Positions 32,863-45,721 of a stretch of 64,000 nucleotides of DNA are shown in pieces. The notes beneath the pieces are model-generated. The model was not told the origin of the DNA. It saw only the letters and a list, made by a program, of their open reading frames with translations, and made no database searches. Source of the DNA: Lunularia cruciata. Lineage: Eukaryota > Streptophyta > Marchantiopsida > Lunulariales > Lunulariaceae. Each line of letters begins with the position of its first letter. The first letter of the stretch is position 1. The translations under genes were made by a program, and so were the position numbers. Location: the NCBI GenBank assembly GCA_948567375.1, contig OX419761.1:54004501-54068500 (forward strand), given 5' to 3'.

Positions 32863-35469
32863 TCAATGATGCAATCACATGAGCATAATAGTATATAAAT
32901 CATCAATAAAAACTTGCCAATCCGTTAGATGCCTACACTTTTATGGCATCCTTTGGAGTAGGCCAATCAATAATGGCCCAAATTTTCTCCTCTTCTATCT
33001 TGATCCCCTTTGATGAGACCTTATGTCCCAAGAAGGTAGCTTCCTTCTACCAGAAGGTACACTTTGACTTCTTGTAATAAAACTTCCATTGACATAGTCG
33101 TCTTAGGACTTCTTGCTTGTAATTTGTGTATTTTGTCTTTGTCTTGCTATGGATTAAAATATTGTCTAAGAACAACATCATTTACTCATCCAATAGCCCT
33201 ATGTATTTGATCCGTGAAGACTATCAAAGCATTAGTGAGCACAAAAGGTAGAACTTTCTATTCAATGTATCCATACCTTGTGCAAAAGGTAATCTTTTGC
33301 ACATCCTCTCTATCAATGGGAGTCTATTGATAGCCACTTTGAAGATTCAACTGGGAGAAGTATCATGTTCCACTCAATTGATCTAGTAAATCATGAATTT
33401 GAGTCAAAGAATATGCATTCTTCATTATTTGTTTATTGAGGCCATGATAATCAATACAAAAGCAAAGTCATCCATCCTTCTTTGGGACAAATAATATTGG
33501 TGATCCCTAATGAGATATACTATGTCATATGAAATCTTTCTCCAACAACTCTATTACTATTGTTCAAAGCTCTTCCAACTCCTTTGGTGAGAATAAATAG
33601 ATTGGTCTACTCACTAGAGTACTTCTTAGTAGTAACTTGATCTTTAAGGGCATACCACAATTGGAGGGTAACCCTTTGGCAGATCATTTGGAAAGATATT
33701 TGTAAACTCTTGAACTATCTGATCAACCATTGCTTGATGAGGCTTCTTGTCCTCATCAAATTCTCCATGCACAATCAGCTTGATCCACATCTTAAAAATA
33801 GAAATATTTCCCTCCAAAGCTTGTTCTATAGTTACTTTATTGACAAAATTTCCATCTTGGAATTGATAAATCTTAGGTATCTTACTCCAAGGTGCCAGAC
33901 AATCTGATTGGTAATTCTTACCTTGCTGTGCTACTTGAATTTGCCATGGGGTCCAATCAAACTGTACCTTATGACATTTAAGCCAAGGCAAACCTAGAAT
34001 GACATCATAGTGTACATGTGCCACTTACACTCCAAATCTTGAATGTAACAAGATGTGAGGTAAGGAATATAGAACCCTTTTTACTATCTGCAATCATCAA
34101 TCTCTTTCCAATTACTAGATTGATAAGAATACATAATTCCTTTGGTAATTGCATAGTCATGCAATTCTTTGAACTTCTAAAATCAACCAAAATCCTACCA
34201 TCACAATCACATATCATACCTTGCAAATGAAGCAAACTTGTATAGGTTAAGCCTTCAATCCCCTTAGAACTATTCATGTTCCCAATAGATGGCTTAAAAT
34301 CTCCTATGGGATTCTTTTTTTCCTTGATCATCATGCTCCACGAACTCCATTTGGGTAATTTGTCAAGTCGTCCATTCTTGTGTGGACATTTAGTAATATA
34401 ATGTCCAATTTGGCAACAATAAAAGCAACCATCATGTTGTTGTAGTATTTTTCTATCTACAATGCCAAGTGATCTTTGTTGGATTACATCAATCTCCATT
34501 GGTGCCGGTTCCTCCATTCGTGTGTAGTGTATTGGTAGGTTTTGCAAAGGTCAAGGTCAAGACCAAGTTATTGCAACCAAGGAATCAAAGGGCTCAGCCA
34601 ACTACATGGCTTCCTCCAAGTGTTTGGGCTTCCGCATTGTCACTTCCAATTTGGTGTGTGACTTCAAGCCCCTCAAAAAATTAATCCAGAGCTTTACTTT
34701 CTTGTAAATATGGAATTTGCATTATGGTGTTTTGGAATCAAGTGATGTTGCTTCTCACAAAACCAATCTGCTTCAATGTTTCCAATCTATCTTACAAGGC
34801 TCATGCATCATTTATAGCTTGGAATCTCCCAATTATTGCACTCTTGAATTCTTCACATGTTGAGATTGGGACAACAAACTTTCATTCAACTTGCTCCACT
34901 CAGAATTGCTACCATAGTTTTCCAGTCCATCCAATTGGCTTGAAGCCATGAGGATCTATCTGTGGTCATCTTGAAGATTTTAGCTTCAAAATAACATTCA
35001 CAATCAAACATGAGATTCTCCACAATGTTTGTTCTTACCTTTAAATACCTTGGGCTTTGGAAATCAGATTCGCTCAATTCCTTCTCAAAATGGTATTCTC
35101 TCTACATATTCTTGTCATTAATGGTCTCTTTCTACCAACAATTAAATAAGGTGCTTGATTTGTTGTTGCATAGCAAGTGATAACTTTGAGTATTGCCGCC
35201 ATGGCTATTACTTTATCAAATTACCCACAATTATCTAAAGTACACATAGATGCAACACATCCACTATTCTTTGTTAGTTACAATCTGAAGTATCAAGGGT
35301 TCATTAAAAAGATGATCCTATTCAAAAAATTTGACCCAAAGCGGGAGATGAAGAATTGTATGAAATGATGCTTGGGTACTACATGGATACCAAAAATTCT
35401 CAATGATTTGAAGAAAATTGATTTGGTGGTCCATAAATTCAATATATCCCATTCTTGCTCAGATACCAA
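32863..35469 (-). mobile_element. Ty3/gypsy element E, 5' part (Gag, protease, RT)
   Basis: The minus strand reads from a primer binding site at 35,469 through degenerate Gag (35,077-34,600), a zinc knuckle CFYCCQIGHYITKC, a protease with mutated active site (LVDFRSSKN), HYDVILGLPWLKCH (33,990), LPKGYPP, and RT pieces including CFCIDYHGLN and LDNILIHSKT. The connection FIYYYAHVIASL sits directly at the A1 junction. Stops and frameshifts are frequent. The remaining part of E is at 21,060-22,665. Confidence 0.8.
35457..35469 (-). other. Primer binding site of element E
   Basis: The minus strand reads TTGGTATCTGAGC, one mismatch from the initiator-methionine tRNA primer site TGGTATCAGAGC used by many plant LTR elements. 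The adjacent TGTAAAAGACAG at 35,470 would be the inner end of the 5' LTR. Confidence 0.7.
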
Positions 35470-37000
35470 TGTAAAAGACAGTGGAGAGGAATCCTTAGTG
35501 TATCGAGCAAATGGACATTAATTTCTTTATGGTCCCATCGGAAAGGAAAGTATACGAGGCCATGTCCCACCGCCATATTCCTCCCATAATTTTCAAAAAT
35601 ATATCAAGGGAGTGAAGTCTCAAGGATACTACACGTTGAAAAGAGTCTTCGAGGATGAGGCAACGTTCATGAATCGCAGCCAATTCCAGTCAAAAGAAAC
35701 CTGAGCAAGAGCTTGTAAATCGTATCCATGGAGCAACCTAACCCAAAGCATAGTAGATGATTGCATATGTAGAAATCTCTCCTACCGCAAGGATAGTATT
35801 AGCAGACTTGGAAATAAATTCTAGGAAGGTACGTAGCTTAAGCTATTTTCGTTTCCATGGAAGAGTCTCATCTCTTCATACAACACGCACTGCATCTAAT
35901 CATGTTCGATGCCCATGGGATTTAACACTGCATCAGGGAACCTCTTTTGCTAAACAATGACACACCTATTGGACTCTTTGGTGTTCGCATACAAAGGTTG
36001 CAGTGCCTTTACAAAATGAACTAGCAATCTATGTGAACATATTTCTGCTCCTACACTTCAAAAGGTTAAACTAAGGTATACTATCTAGTTAATCACTGGA
36101 ATGATTTTGGTGGAGTCAAGTGCTGATGGTTTGACGGATGTGATCATATCATGAAGAAATCCTTAACATGAAGGTGGTGCGGGGCCCTGACTTCATGATT
36201 ATGAAAATATGTGAAAATTTATTGCTAGAAGAAAAATCAAAATTTTGACTGAACTGGTGATAGTAATTTCTTGTGAAAAAAATAATTACAGGGCACCGCG
36301 ATGATACCATCATTTGAAGTTTACATATTTTGTACCTGGGATACAAGGATATGCCGAGTCTCTTTTCTCTTTCTCTTCAGTTGTGTTGGCAAGAGCTCGA
36401 ACGCCCAAAATACTCCTTTTGGGAAGAGGCGTGCAGATCGACGACCTCAAGAATCTTGTGGCTATAATTTTCGCAGCACAGCGAGTGGTATCAACCCTGA
36501 GACAATGCGATACACTATTGAGGAAGATGTAGAACAAACGCCTCCTGAAATACTATTACGCTCACAAAAATAGATGCAAAATAAATAGGCTATACCATTC
36601 CAGGTAAGGAAGCTGATTACTTTAGAGTAACACTTAACAACATGTTCTTATCCATGTGTTTCATTCGTTACCGACGGACCAGGATTTACACAAGACGACA
36701 AAAACCACAGGGATCCTTCATCACTCAGAAACTCCTTTCCTTGGTGGGGAAAAACTTAACAGATCTGGTTAACGTCAGTCCTCCTTGGGACCGCAGTTAG
36801 CAGATTCTGCTAAGGTGAAAACTACGCGGGAGTCGCGATTCTAATCGGACGGTAGAGAGGGTAGAATCCTCCCTCGCGGGAATCTCCGCTGGAGTAACTA
36901 TATTACTAGTAGGACGAGCAGGACGCAGTCATAATTTCACTATCAGCGTATCGAAAGACAACACCTGTTAAATGCATGTGAATAGACGTTTCGTAACGCC
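35470..37000. other. Possible 5' LTR remnant of E, then intergenic sequence
   Basis: The LTR should begin at 35,470, but I found no second copy to delimit it. The rest up to 37 kb has no supported gene; short overlapping frames at 36,301-36,573 on both strands cannot all be real and show no known domain. Confidence 0.35.
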
Positions 37001-37724
37001 TTGTCGAGGCCCGAAGAGCTGGCCCGCGATCTTCTGAGACAAGATCCAAATACAACCACGCGCACGAGGGCCCTTGCACCAATTGACTCATTCCGAACCC
37101 GAGAATCGGCAATGCCCGTGCAACTGCAGCCGTTCCCGAACGGCTGTCACTGGAAAGCAGAAATGCGGATTGCGCGGTTGCACAGAGAATTTGCACAGTG
37201 CTGCGAGTGCTCTGTGATTAGATTTTATGCACCCTAACGAGGTCAACATTGTGGACCTGCAATAGTCAAACCTCAGCGTTAGACCCGTCCTGAGATCCTC
37301 TTGGCTGTGTCTGCACTCGGTGTATTTTGTAGTGTACAATGATTCGTGGTCATGCGACTGCAGCCGCTGATGGTGACAACTTCGTACGAAGAGCTGGGGG
37401 TGGGGTAGTAGGAGAAGGCCATTGTTCTTGTGTTGTGAAGGTTAGGAGCGAGTTCTCTGAGCGGGGTCGGGAGGATTGGACCTGCGCTACTGCTGCTTCT
37501 GCAGTGATCCAATAGCCAGAAGGTCCAATAGTAGTATATCCGCCTGAGAGAACGACGCACCAGGACCGGATGTATCCCTGTAAATGATGACTAGTAGTAG
37601 TTGTTAGCATCGTTGTTGTTTGAGTGTGGATGTGGGATTTTCACCTGGAGCTCTTGGAGGGTGTGGGAAGGACAGCACCAGAGTTGCTAAGGTCGAGAGA
37701 TGCGCACTCGACAACAAAAGGATA
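37001..37724 (+). promoter_or_regulatory. Upstream region of the lectin gene
   Basis: GC-richer than the surrounding transposons and without a conserved ORF, it precedes the lectin ATG. The true start site is not identifiable. The frame upstream of the ATG (from 37,620) has no ATG of its own and is taken as 5' UTR. Confidence 0.4.
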
Positions 37725-38456
37725 ATGAAAGGGAGAGTAGGGAGGAATCCGAACTTTTGGACGGTGGTGGTGGCTCTGTGGATTGGGTTTCTCAGCCTCC
37801 ACCAACTATTCTGCAGGGCTCAAGCGGACGAGGAATTGGTTCCCACGGAGATAAAATTGGTTGCAGGAGTTAAGACCGTTTTAGCGCGTCTGGATTACGG
37901 AAACACGGGGTTCTCTGGGAATTGGTCCAATCCTGTCTTGCAGTCGCGGAATGGGCGATTCCAATTCTCGCTGCAGCTTGCGGACGTTGGAAATACGCAT
38001 TTTTGCTGGATCGCAGTGGTTGATATGAACGATCGGAGCACGCTCAAGTGGCGAGCTCCATGTAATGTGTCAGTTGAGGTGGAAAACTGTAAGCTGGTAG
38101 CAACAACGGAAGGGAATATTCAGTTCATGACAAGCATAGAGAGCTCAGGGCCGATAGCATGGCAGACCATGTCGGCTGGCAAGGGAGTGGAAACTTTACT
38201 TCTAGACGATACTGGAAATTTTATAATGAAGAGAGATGACGGCTTGATTGTGTGGCAAAGTGCAGACTATCCTGCTACTCCTCCCTCATGTTTGATCCCA
38301 GGCCCTCTTCAGATAGATTCAAGCTCTGAGCAAAAAGTGAATGCATCTCAAGCACCAGTATCTGTAGGAATTGGCTTAGCCTCCAAGTTCCCGATTATTA
38401 AGGTTTCTAGTTACCTTGCACCCATTTCGACGTACTTCATTGCTGGACTGTTTTGA
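37725..38456 (+). CDS. Secreted bulb-type lectin-domain protein (EP1-like, short form)
   Basis: A single-exon frame of 243 residues. The ATG at 37,725 was chosen because a signal peptide follows at once: basic NPN, then FWTVVVALWIGFLSLHQLF, with cleavage plausible after CRAQA (about residue 34). The mature part carries a bulb-type (B_lectin) domain. Its best-recognised segment is TLLLDDTGNFIMKR followed by GLIVWQSADYPATP (roughly residues 155-190), preceded by GNWSNPVLQSRNGRFQFSLQ. The canonical mannose-binding QxDxNxVxY pattern is not obvious, so sugar binding is uncertain. The C-terminus ends in a hydrophobic stretch (ISTYFIAGLF) after a Ser/Asn-rich segment, which could be a GPI-anchor signal. 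There is no PAN or kinase domain, so it is shorter than typical EP1-like proteins (over 400 residues). Expected in the apoplast or cell wall. Confidence 0.82.
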   Translation: MKGRVGRNPNFWTVVVALWIGFLSLHQLFCRAQADEELVPTEIKLVAGVKTVLARLDYGNTGFSGNWSNPVLQSRNGRFQFSLQLADVGNTHFCWIAVVDMNDRSTLKWRAPCNVSVEVENCKLVATTEGNIQFMTSIESSGPIAWQTMSAGKGVETLLLDDTGNFIMKRDDGLIVWQSADYPATPPSCLIPGPLQIDSSSEQKVNASQAPVSVGIGLASKFPIIKVSSYLAPISTYFIAGLF

Positions 38457-40203
38457 GCTTCGTATTTTGGCAGATGTTGCCAGAATTCCGAAGGCTTGGA
38501 TTAATGGACAGCTCAATACATAAAGGACAGTCGATGAATTTGGGATTCATCGTTACTTTATATTATTATGCGATCCTGCAAGCGCCTGATGCAATTTAGA
38601 ATCTGAAGCAGGGGACGCGCTTGCAGAAGTTCCTATCCAAATACCTCTGATCATTCATACATTCTGTTTCGTTCGCACACCTGCAGTGATCTGAATTCTC
38701 CTGGACGGTGCTGCTGTTGAGTTGGACCCAGCTGAAGACCTGATTCCTGCAAGGAAAGATCGCCTGCATGCGCTAGGCCCTTGTGCAGATGAGTTTTTGT
38801 ATCAGTATATCCAATTTGCCTGGCCTTGAGAGACAAGGAACCACTAAAACGGTTTTCGCACAAAGACAGAAAAACAGCCGAGAAGCTAGGATACCGCAGC
38901 TGGATACGCCAAATGTTTCTGAAGAATAAGGTGTGAATAAATCTCGGTGGGAGGCTATTTTCGATTCTGAAATTACATCACATGTACATCTAGCTAATGA
39001 GCTTCAACGGTTAAGTATCCGGCAGGAATGAATTTAAAAAACCTAGTTTTATTGAGAATACTGAAGATACATCTGTTGTTACGACCTTCTACTTTACGCA
39101 TCAATCACTGAGATGATGTATTCTCTCGGGGAGTTAATATCCTCGTTGTGGAAGCTTCAGTTCAGCACCTGTATCTATTCTTGTTGATGTCATGATTATG
39201 GTAGCGGAAAACATCTCCCCATGTATTTGTATGCAATCCTCTTTACTGCAACAGTGTTCCTCGGATCGGGCCCCTCGTAGCATGTCCTCACTGCATCACC
39301 TCATGTAGTGGAGAACATATCAAGTGAACAAAGAGCAGAGAATTATCAAATTTGTGCACAGACGACAAATATCGTCATGGTTGATATTAAGAAACACTGC
39401 CTTCAAAAGAGAGCAGTAACAGTGCCCCTAAAGGAGCCCAAAACTTGAGTTACAGATGCACTCCAGAGCTGTGACAATACTGTGCATTCGTTCAACAATC
39501 GGACAAATTCACTGCCTCTTGTAAATCCTGCTGTCATTCTTCCTGCAGAAAATGAGCTCTTTTTATTTCTCCTTTGTAGCCGTCCACCTAAAGCACTGTG
39601 TTAACGTGATTCAAGGGTTACTGCATGCAGTGCTGTCTCTGGATGTTCTTCCCGGCATTTCATTTGTAAGAGTGTTCTTCCAACGACACGCGCTTCGCAG
39701 TCATTCCATTCCGTTCATGTAGAACTTGGACGTTAATAACTATGAGCATTGTCCGTCTCTCTTACTTGTAGAGTATCCCTCAGTCTCACTCAATCGATCG
39801 ATCTAAACTCTTAAGCTTTAAGAGACCGTTCTTCGCCTGTGGCAATATGTGAACTCGAGAAAACCCAGTGATTGTCTTGGCCTAAAAGGACGTGCATGTA
39901 CGTATTTACCTACAGAAATTCCTCATGACTGCAAGCTATTGCCGGCGCCATTTGGCGCATCAAGTTGTTGGTTTCGACTTTCGACTTCAAGTGATCTGGA
40001 AAATGAGGCACTCATCAGAGACGATGTGCAGCCGACCACATATAACTGGCCTCCGGCACTTCTGATTTCCTCATTCACTTACAGAGCAATTATTTTCTAC
40101 AATCCAATCTTCTCTTCTCACCTTCAGCAGTAACAACCAGAAACTTCAGTCGTCTTACATCCTCTTTCTGGTTCAGAGAATTAGCTCGTTCTTTACTGCT
40201 TTA
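38457..40203. other. Intergenic region between lectin gene and germin-like pseudogene
   Basis: An AATAAA at about 38,937 could serve the lectin transcript. A 94-codon frame at 39,849-40,133 (+) and a minus-strand frame at 38,651-38,863 show no known domain. The last few hundred bases would be the former promoter of the germin-like gene. Confidence 0.4.
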
Positions 40204-40904
40204 ATGGGTTCCGAGAGAATTATGAAGATGTTGATTCCTTTTACTTTCTGGCGTTGGCAGTGGTTGTTGGAGTGGTACAAGCATCAGATCCTGACCCACT
40301 GCAGGATTTCTGTGTTGCTGATTTGGAGAAAGTCCAATTTGTGAACGGATTTCTGTGCAAGGATCCGTAAACCGTGATAGCTGACGATTTCTCTTTCTCA
40401 GGCATAGCCGAAGCAGCAAATTTAACTGGAAATCCTATCGGTGCTACAGCCACTTTCGGATTTGTTCGTGATTGGCCTGCACTAAATGCTCTCGGGCTAT
40501 CTATAGCTCGTCTGGATTTTCTACCTGGTGGCGTCATCATGCCCCACACGCACAATTAGGCCACCGAAATTCTCTACGTTATCGAAGGAGAAATCTACAC
40601 TGGTTTCGTCACCAACAGCAACAATCCAGCCCTTCAAAATAAGCACTTTGCCAAGACTGTGAAGAAAGGAGAGGCGTTCATCTTCCCCAGAGGCCTGCTC
40701 CATTTTCAGATTAACAAGCGCAACGTTTCAGGTTCTACCGTCAATATGCTCAATGGCCAGAACCCCGGCATTCAGCTCATGAGCATTGCAATGTTCGGTA
40801 CAAGTATAGATCCTGAAGTTCTGGTCAAGTCCACCTTAACGCCGCTTGAGCATGTGGCAAATGTCTCAGCAACTCTTTCTAGATTCACCAAGATCTTTCA
40901 ATAA
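40204..40904 (+). pseudogene. Germin-like protein pseudogene
   Basis: A 230-residue-scale cupin reading frame with three lesions. The ATGs at 40,204-40,228 are in a different frame from the signal-peptide core ([19 protein letters not shown]), so there is a one-base frameshift near 40,245. A TAA follows CKDP (about 40,369). A TAG replaces the residue after PHTHN in cupin box 1 (40,557-40,559). Otherwise the text is typical: DFCVADL, FSFSGIAEAANLTGN, ARLDFLPGGVIMPHTH, ATEILYVIEGEI, then box 2 GEAFIFPRGLLHFQIN and NPGIQL. The metal ligands (two His in box 1, the Glu, the box 2 His) are still encoded. The family forms oligomeric Mn-binding apoplastic proteins, often with superoxide dismutase or oxalate oxidase activity; this copy cannot make one. 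Confidence 0.9.
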
Positions 40905-43420
40905 CCTGGTGTCAATCGCTGCCATTGCGTGGAGTAGTATTGCCTAACTCGCTCGGTTGGAGATTAAAAACTTCAAGCTGATGCTTTCCAGCAGTAACAG
41001 TTCCATCCAGCTTCTGCGTTTACTCAAGTGAAATCTAATTTCTTCCGCAAGAAACCGCCGATTGAGAGCTATTCGTGACACTAAACCTACGTCATGCTGA
41101 CTTCCTACGTCTAGCGTATCCATCTATTAGCATAGCGATATAGCTGTCTCCACAGTAGCGATGTTTGAAGCGAAAGGTAAATCACTCAAAAGGATATGTT
41201 TTTGAAGTGGCGTGGTCCTTATCTAGACGGAGCCTTGGATCAATTCGTTGCTAGATCATTTAGATGAAGAAAAAGAGTGTCACCAGCTAATTGTGTGAGC
41301 CCGGTGATTCCCTACACTGTGACCTATGATCCCTCGTGACCAGTGTGGGAGTTTAGACTTGGTCACTGGTCTGCAAATCTCTACCTTAAGATCATAATCT
41401 AGTGGAGATTACAGTCAATCTTTGGTGTTTCTTGTATCTCCGGTGGAATGCACAATACCTGACTCAAACAAATAGATGTGTTTGGTAACTTATAGCAGCC
41501 ATAATATATGCTTAAGACCTGCACAGACCATGCCGTAGGTTCAGAGTCACGATGATGATTGGTCGCCGGCGCAAGCTTGCAGTTGCAGTAGCGCGTCAGG
41601 GAGCACTTATTACTATGCACTAGCTGCTTGTGCAATGGTTCCAATCAAGCGTATTGGTAACTCATGCATTATCCATCCTTTTGCCACTGCAAATGCTGCA
41701 GCTGCGGCGCCGCCACAAACGATTTATGATTACAACTTACTCACATGGACTCCATGTGAGTAACCATTATGCAATCAAAATGATTCTTACTTCATGAATC
41801 AATCATTGTCTTCGTGAACCAGTTTCAAGTACCCAGGTGTTTGAGTACACCCACCCACAGGCCTCGTTCTTTCGAGCTCGGGCACGAGTCGGGAAGTGGA
41901 AGAGAAGACGAATGTCGGAGTGCTGCAAGTACAATTGCGTATCATAATTATCAGCCAAATTGTGATGAGCAGAGCTGATAAAAGAAAACGTACTATTGCG
42001 GGACTGTATTTAGAAGAGGAGAGGAGAAACGGAACTTACCAAGCCAAGCCGGGGAAATCCCCCAAATTCACGTCCTAATCGTGAAATTCGTTTCTTGCTA
42101 TGCAGGATGTCACCACCATCTCGTAACAAGCGCTTCGTTTTTCCAAATTCGTCAAGTGAAGCTCTGCGATCTCCAAAACTGTTCTTCCAATGGTCCCTAG
42201 TCATCCCAGGCCATGCAGATGCAATCAATCCATCTCCCGATTCCCCGTCCTGAACTCGAGGGTGAGATGTGGATCCCCAGAGCCTATACATGCTGGAAGG
42301 AGCAATGGAAGGGATTCAATTGCCGGTTCAGCTACAGACTACCTGGAAAGACCTGGGGAGAATAGCTTTGAAGGAACACCGATTCCTGCTTACCCACCCC
42401 CAAACAAAGAGCAGAGAGTCCACCCGTTCACCTGCCAAAGCTTTCCAACTGAGGATTGAGGACTGTAGGTGGAGTCGCATAATGGGGTGATTCAGTAACT
42501 ATTTTTATGGTCCACGTGGAAAAGTTTATAGTCGACGTGGTAGGGGCACGCCGGAAGTTTTATGGTACCCGGACCACAGCCCGTAGGAAATCTTGCGGGT
42601 CAAGAGAGAAACGACCCGTTATATTTCATAGTAAATTGAAACTTACAAATGGGTCCGTAAGTTTTAATTAGACCTAATGAATGAACGTGCGTAATATTCT
42701 TCCACACATTAGATATTATTTCTAATTATGTCTAATTAATTTGATCCCCAAACATTAACTTGCTATTAAAATTAAAATTCTATACCATAAAAAATATAAT
42801 TTCAAGCTATAATAATAATAATGATAGTAATATTATTATTATTATTATTAGAAAAAATTTATAATTTTTTATTATTGAAAAATTCTACATCATGAATTAT
42901 TATAATTTTAATATCACTAATGATAAACAAGTTCATGTTATGAACTGAAAATTTACAATGTGTCACACAAACTAACACAATGAACCAACATATGACATGT
43001 GTTCTCATGGCGAAGATTGTATTGATATTTGAATTCCCTCTTGGCAGAATTACATAGATCTTTAGTTCTAGTTCTAGTTCATGGTTATGTGTTTGGGTGG
43101 TTTTGTATTTTCTGTTGAATCCAAACTTGAAATCCAGTCTCCCTCAAACATGTGCTCACTAAAGTTGAAGATGTGCACAAAAGGTGAACATGAATACACA
43201 AAGAAGGAACTTGTTATGTAAATCTCCGAGCATGCATTGACTCTCTAAGAGAAATTTTGTAATTGTGAGTGATTGTGTCAACTTTGAGATTTCTTGATAT
43301 TATATATTTGAGAGTGTGAATTGGAGTAGTTTCTCCTCCATCATTTCTAAATCAAGTTACGTTAGCTGGAATTCCTCATTCAATTTTATTGGATGCCAAG
43401 ACCTTTGAAATGGTATCCAT
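40905..43420. other. Intergenic region, including a possible orphan exon and an AT-rich block
   Basis: 42,010-42,291 on the minus strand is open for 93 codons (MYRLWGSTSHPRVQDGESGD at its start). It contains an internal GTAAGT donor-like site near 42,036, but no acceptor exon or domain was recognised. 42,650-42,960 is very AT-rich, with (AAT)n/(ATT)n forming an imperfect palindrome at 42,811-42,850. Confidence 0.35.
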
Positions 43421-43423
43421 AGG

Positions 43424-43505
43424 ACCTTCTAGGAGGACTAAAGGAAAAGGAGACTTGACGAGGATCAAAGGAAAAGGAGAGTCAATGAGGACCAAAGGGA
43501 AAGGG
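43424..43505. repeat. Three-unit minisatellite, ~27 bp
   Basis: AGGA(C/T)(C/T)AAAGG(A/G)AAAGG(A/G)GA recurs three times; read as protein it gives Lys/Gly-rich repeats. It lies at the start of a decayed region whose frames I cannot assign. Confidence 0.55.
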
Positions 43506-45542
43506 GAGGATGTGAGTTTAGAATGAGCACCTCTCATTATGCTCAGATTTTGAATTATTTAGATAACCCAAAACATTTCAAACAGATTCACAAGGGTAGT
43601 ACCAAGAAACTTGTACAAAAAGAGCACATCATTCAACCACTTACCTAGTGAAGTTTGGAAAGGGATTTCTTGAGTCTATGAATGTCAAAAAATTTCACAA
43701 GAAGTAGGTAAGGTATATGAAGTCTTACAAGTCAACTTGTGAATCAAAAGACAAGTCCATTGGAGAAAGCTTGCCAAATAGTGAATCTCCACATTTCAAG
43801 AGGGTGGACAATGATGTTTGGAGGTTGGGCAAATATCTCTCTCCTTGCATTAATAAGTTTTGATGTGTGAAATTTAGGAAAGATAGTTTTGGGTTGGGCC
43901 AAGATGATGAAATGGGAGTAATCCATGAAGAAGAAAAGGAAATGATAGAAGATCATACTCTTCTATCATCTGGAATTACATTTCTCAACACTATTCCTAG
44001 TATCCATGACCCATATGTTCTATTCACAAATGGAAAAAGAACATACTAAAGGGACAAATTTGCTCAAAGAAGAGAGTAGATCTTATTTATTTGTTACACC
44101 ATGTATATTGCATTTGGAATATGTTACACGGTCAAAAGGGCATTAAAAATATGTTTTATTGTCACAAGAATATTCTCAATCTAAGTATGTTCTTTCATCA
44201 CATTTACCTCATGAGATTCCTTCCTCAAAAGCCACACCAATTGAGGAGGAATTGCAATGGGCTAAAGCTCTATCAATGGAGCAAGAAAGAGCAAGAGACC
44301 ATGACAAAGAAGACCATGACAAAGAGGGAGAATAGGAAGGTGAATGTATGGAAAGGGAAAGGGTTGATAAATGGAAGATGACACCTTTACCCATACTTGC
44401 TGTATTTTTTCAAGATCTTTCATGCCACACAAAACTGAAGAATGAATCATTAAAAAAGCCAAAGAAAGATGCAGATTGGCCAAAATTGAAGCACAAAAAA
44501 TATCAAAGATAGAGAAACTTTATGTGAAAGTTGAAGTAGAAGAACGGCTCAAGTGCAAGAAGATGAGATCAAAGTTAGAGAGACTTTGCATAAAGAGAGA
44601 TTTGCTAAATCAAAATGCTTCCACTTGATGACCTTGGAATTAGCTAGGTTATGAAAGACCTTTTGTGAAATAAAAGTTATAATGAGTATGCTTAGTGAGA
44701 TAGACTCTTAAGCTCTTGAAGCTCTTGGGACTAAGGGTTATAGTTACAACACCAATCCAAGATTCCTAATACTTATAATACTAACAATTTGAATAGCAAC
44801 TTCAATTATTCTAATTCTACATAGTAGAGTATGGATTGAGCTGATTTCAATTTGTAACCAAGGAGATGGAGTATATATAAGGTTTTTTTCACTTGAACTT
44901 TGTAATTGGGGTAGGAGTGTATATTTATATTTTGGGAAATTTGCAAATTATGGTACCACAATTTGTTTTGAGAAATGTATTTGAGTAATAATATTTATGG
45001 TTATTTAAAATATGAGCATAGCTCTTATTTGCTCAAGGTTTGGAGAGGGATTGTTGTAAAGGCAAGGGTGAGCAACTGCTCAAGAAAGCAAGGGTTTTGG
45101 AGGAGGATTGCTGAACAAGGCAAGGGTTTGGGAGCAAGATTGCTCATGACAAGAGGTTAAGGAGAGTGCTTGGGCAAAGATGGGGTTGTTTAGGCTTTTT
45201 CTTGGAGAATGGGAGGTTGTTTGGGGTTTCATTTGGAAGAGAGAGAGCAAGAGGGTTTAAGGCTTCATTTCGGGTTTGGCCAAATAATAAGTAATTCACT
45301 AAGTAATAAGTAGAAACAAATAAATAAATAAATAATAAATAAGTAGTAACTGCTTGAGTTGCATCAACAAGTAATATGTCCGTCCGTGAGATGTGTCAAA
45401 TGGATAGTATATAGTCAAAAGAAATTTGCTAACTTTGAAATGATGACTTTGAGAGAAACACTTATATATGCCCACTTTTCACTTTAAGAGAAACATTTAC
45501 ATGGGCACACTTTACTTTGAGAGAAACAGTCATAGAGAATAC

Positions 45543-45544
<2 letters not shown>
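43506..45544. other. Unassigned, probably transposon-derived
   Basis: Frames near 44,219-44,640 (+) read as a charged, helical protein (EEELQWAKALSMEQERARD) interrupted by stops, possibly a gag-like tail. 45,035-45,160 has three irregular ~48-bp units with CAAGGGTTTGG and GATTGCTC. 45,449-45,525 has three units containing CTTTGAGAGAAACA. Confidence 0.35.

Positions 45545-45638
<94 letters not shown>
45545..45638. repeat. (TA)47 microsatellite
   Basis: An uninterrupted TA run of 94 bp. Confidence 0.95.
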
Positions 45639-45640
<2 letters not shown>

Positions 45641-45721
45641 TGGATCAACTTAAAATGGATATGTAAATACATCTAAGTTCTATAAAATGCACACTTTGGG
45701 CAAAATACTTATATGGGGCTT

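Noticed and set aside
36301-36573. Overlapping frames on both strands at 36.3-36.6 kb
   Set aside because: They are mutually overlapping, short and without any domain.
37620-37724. Upstream extension of the lectin ORF
   Set aside because: It starts at a non-ATG codon and would bury the clear signal peptide that begins at the ATG at 37,725.
42010-42291. Possible first exon on the minus strand with a GTAAGT donor-like site
   Set aside because: No downstream exon, domain or homologue could be recognised, so it is not listed as a gene.
45468-45653. 61-codon Tyr-Ile repeat frame
   Set aside because: Purely a translation of the (TA)47 microsatellite.
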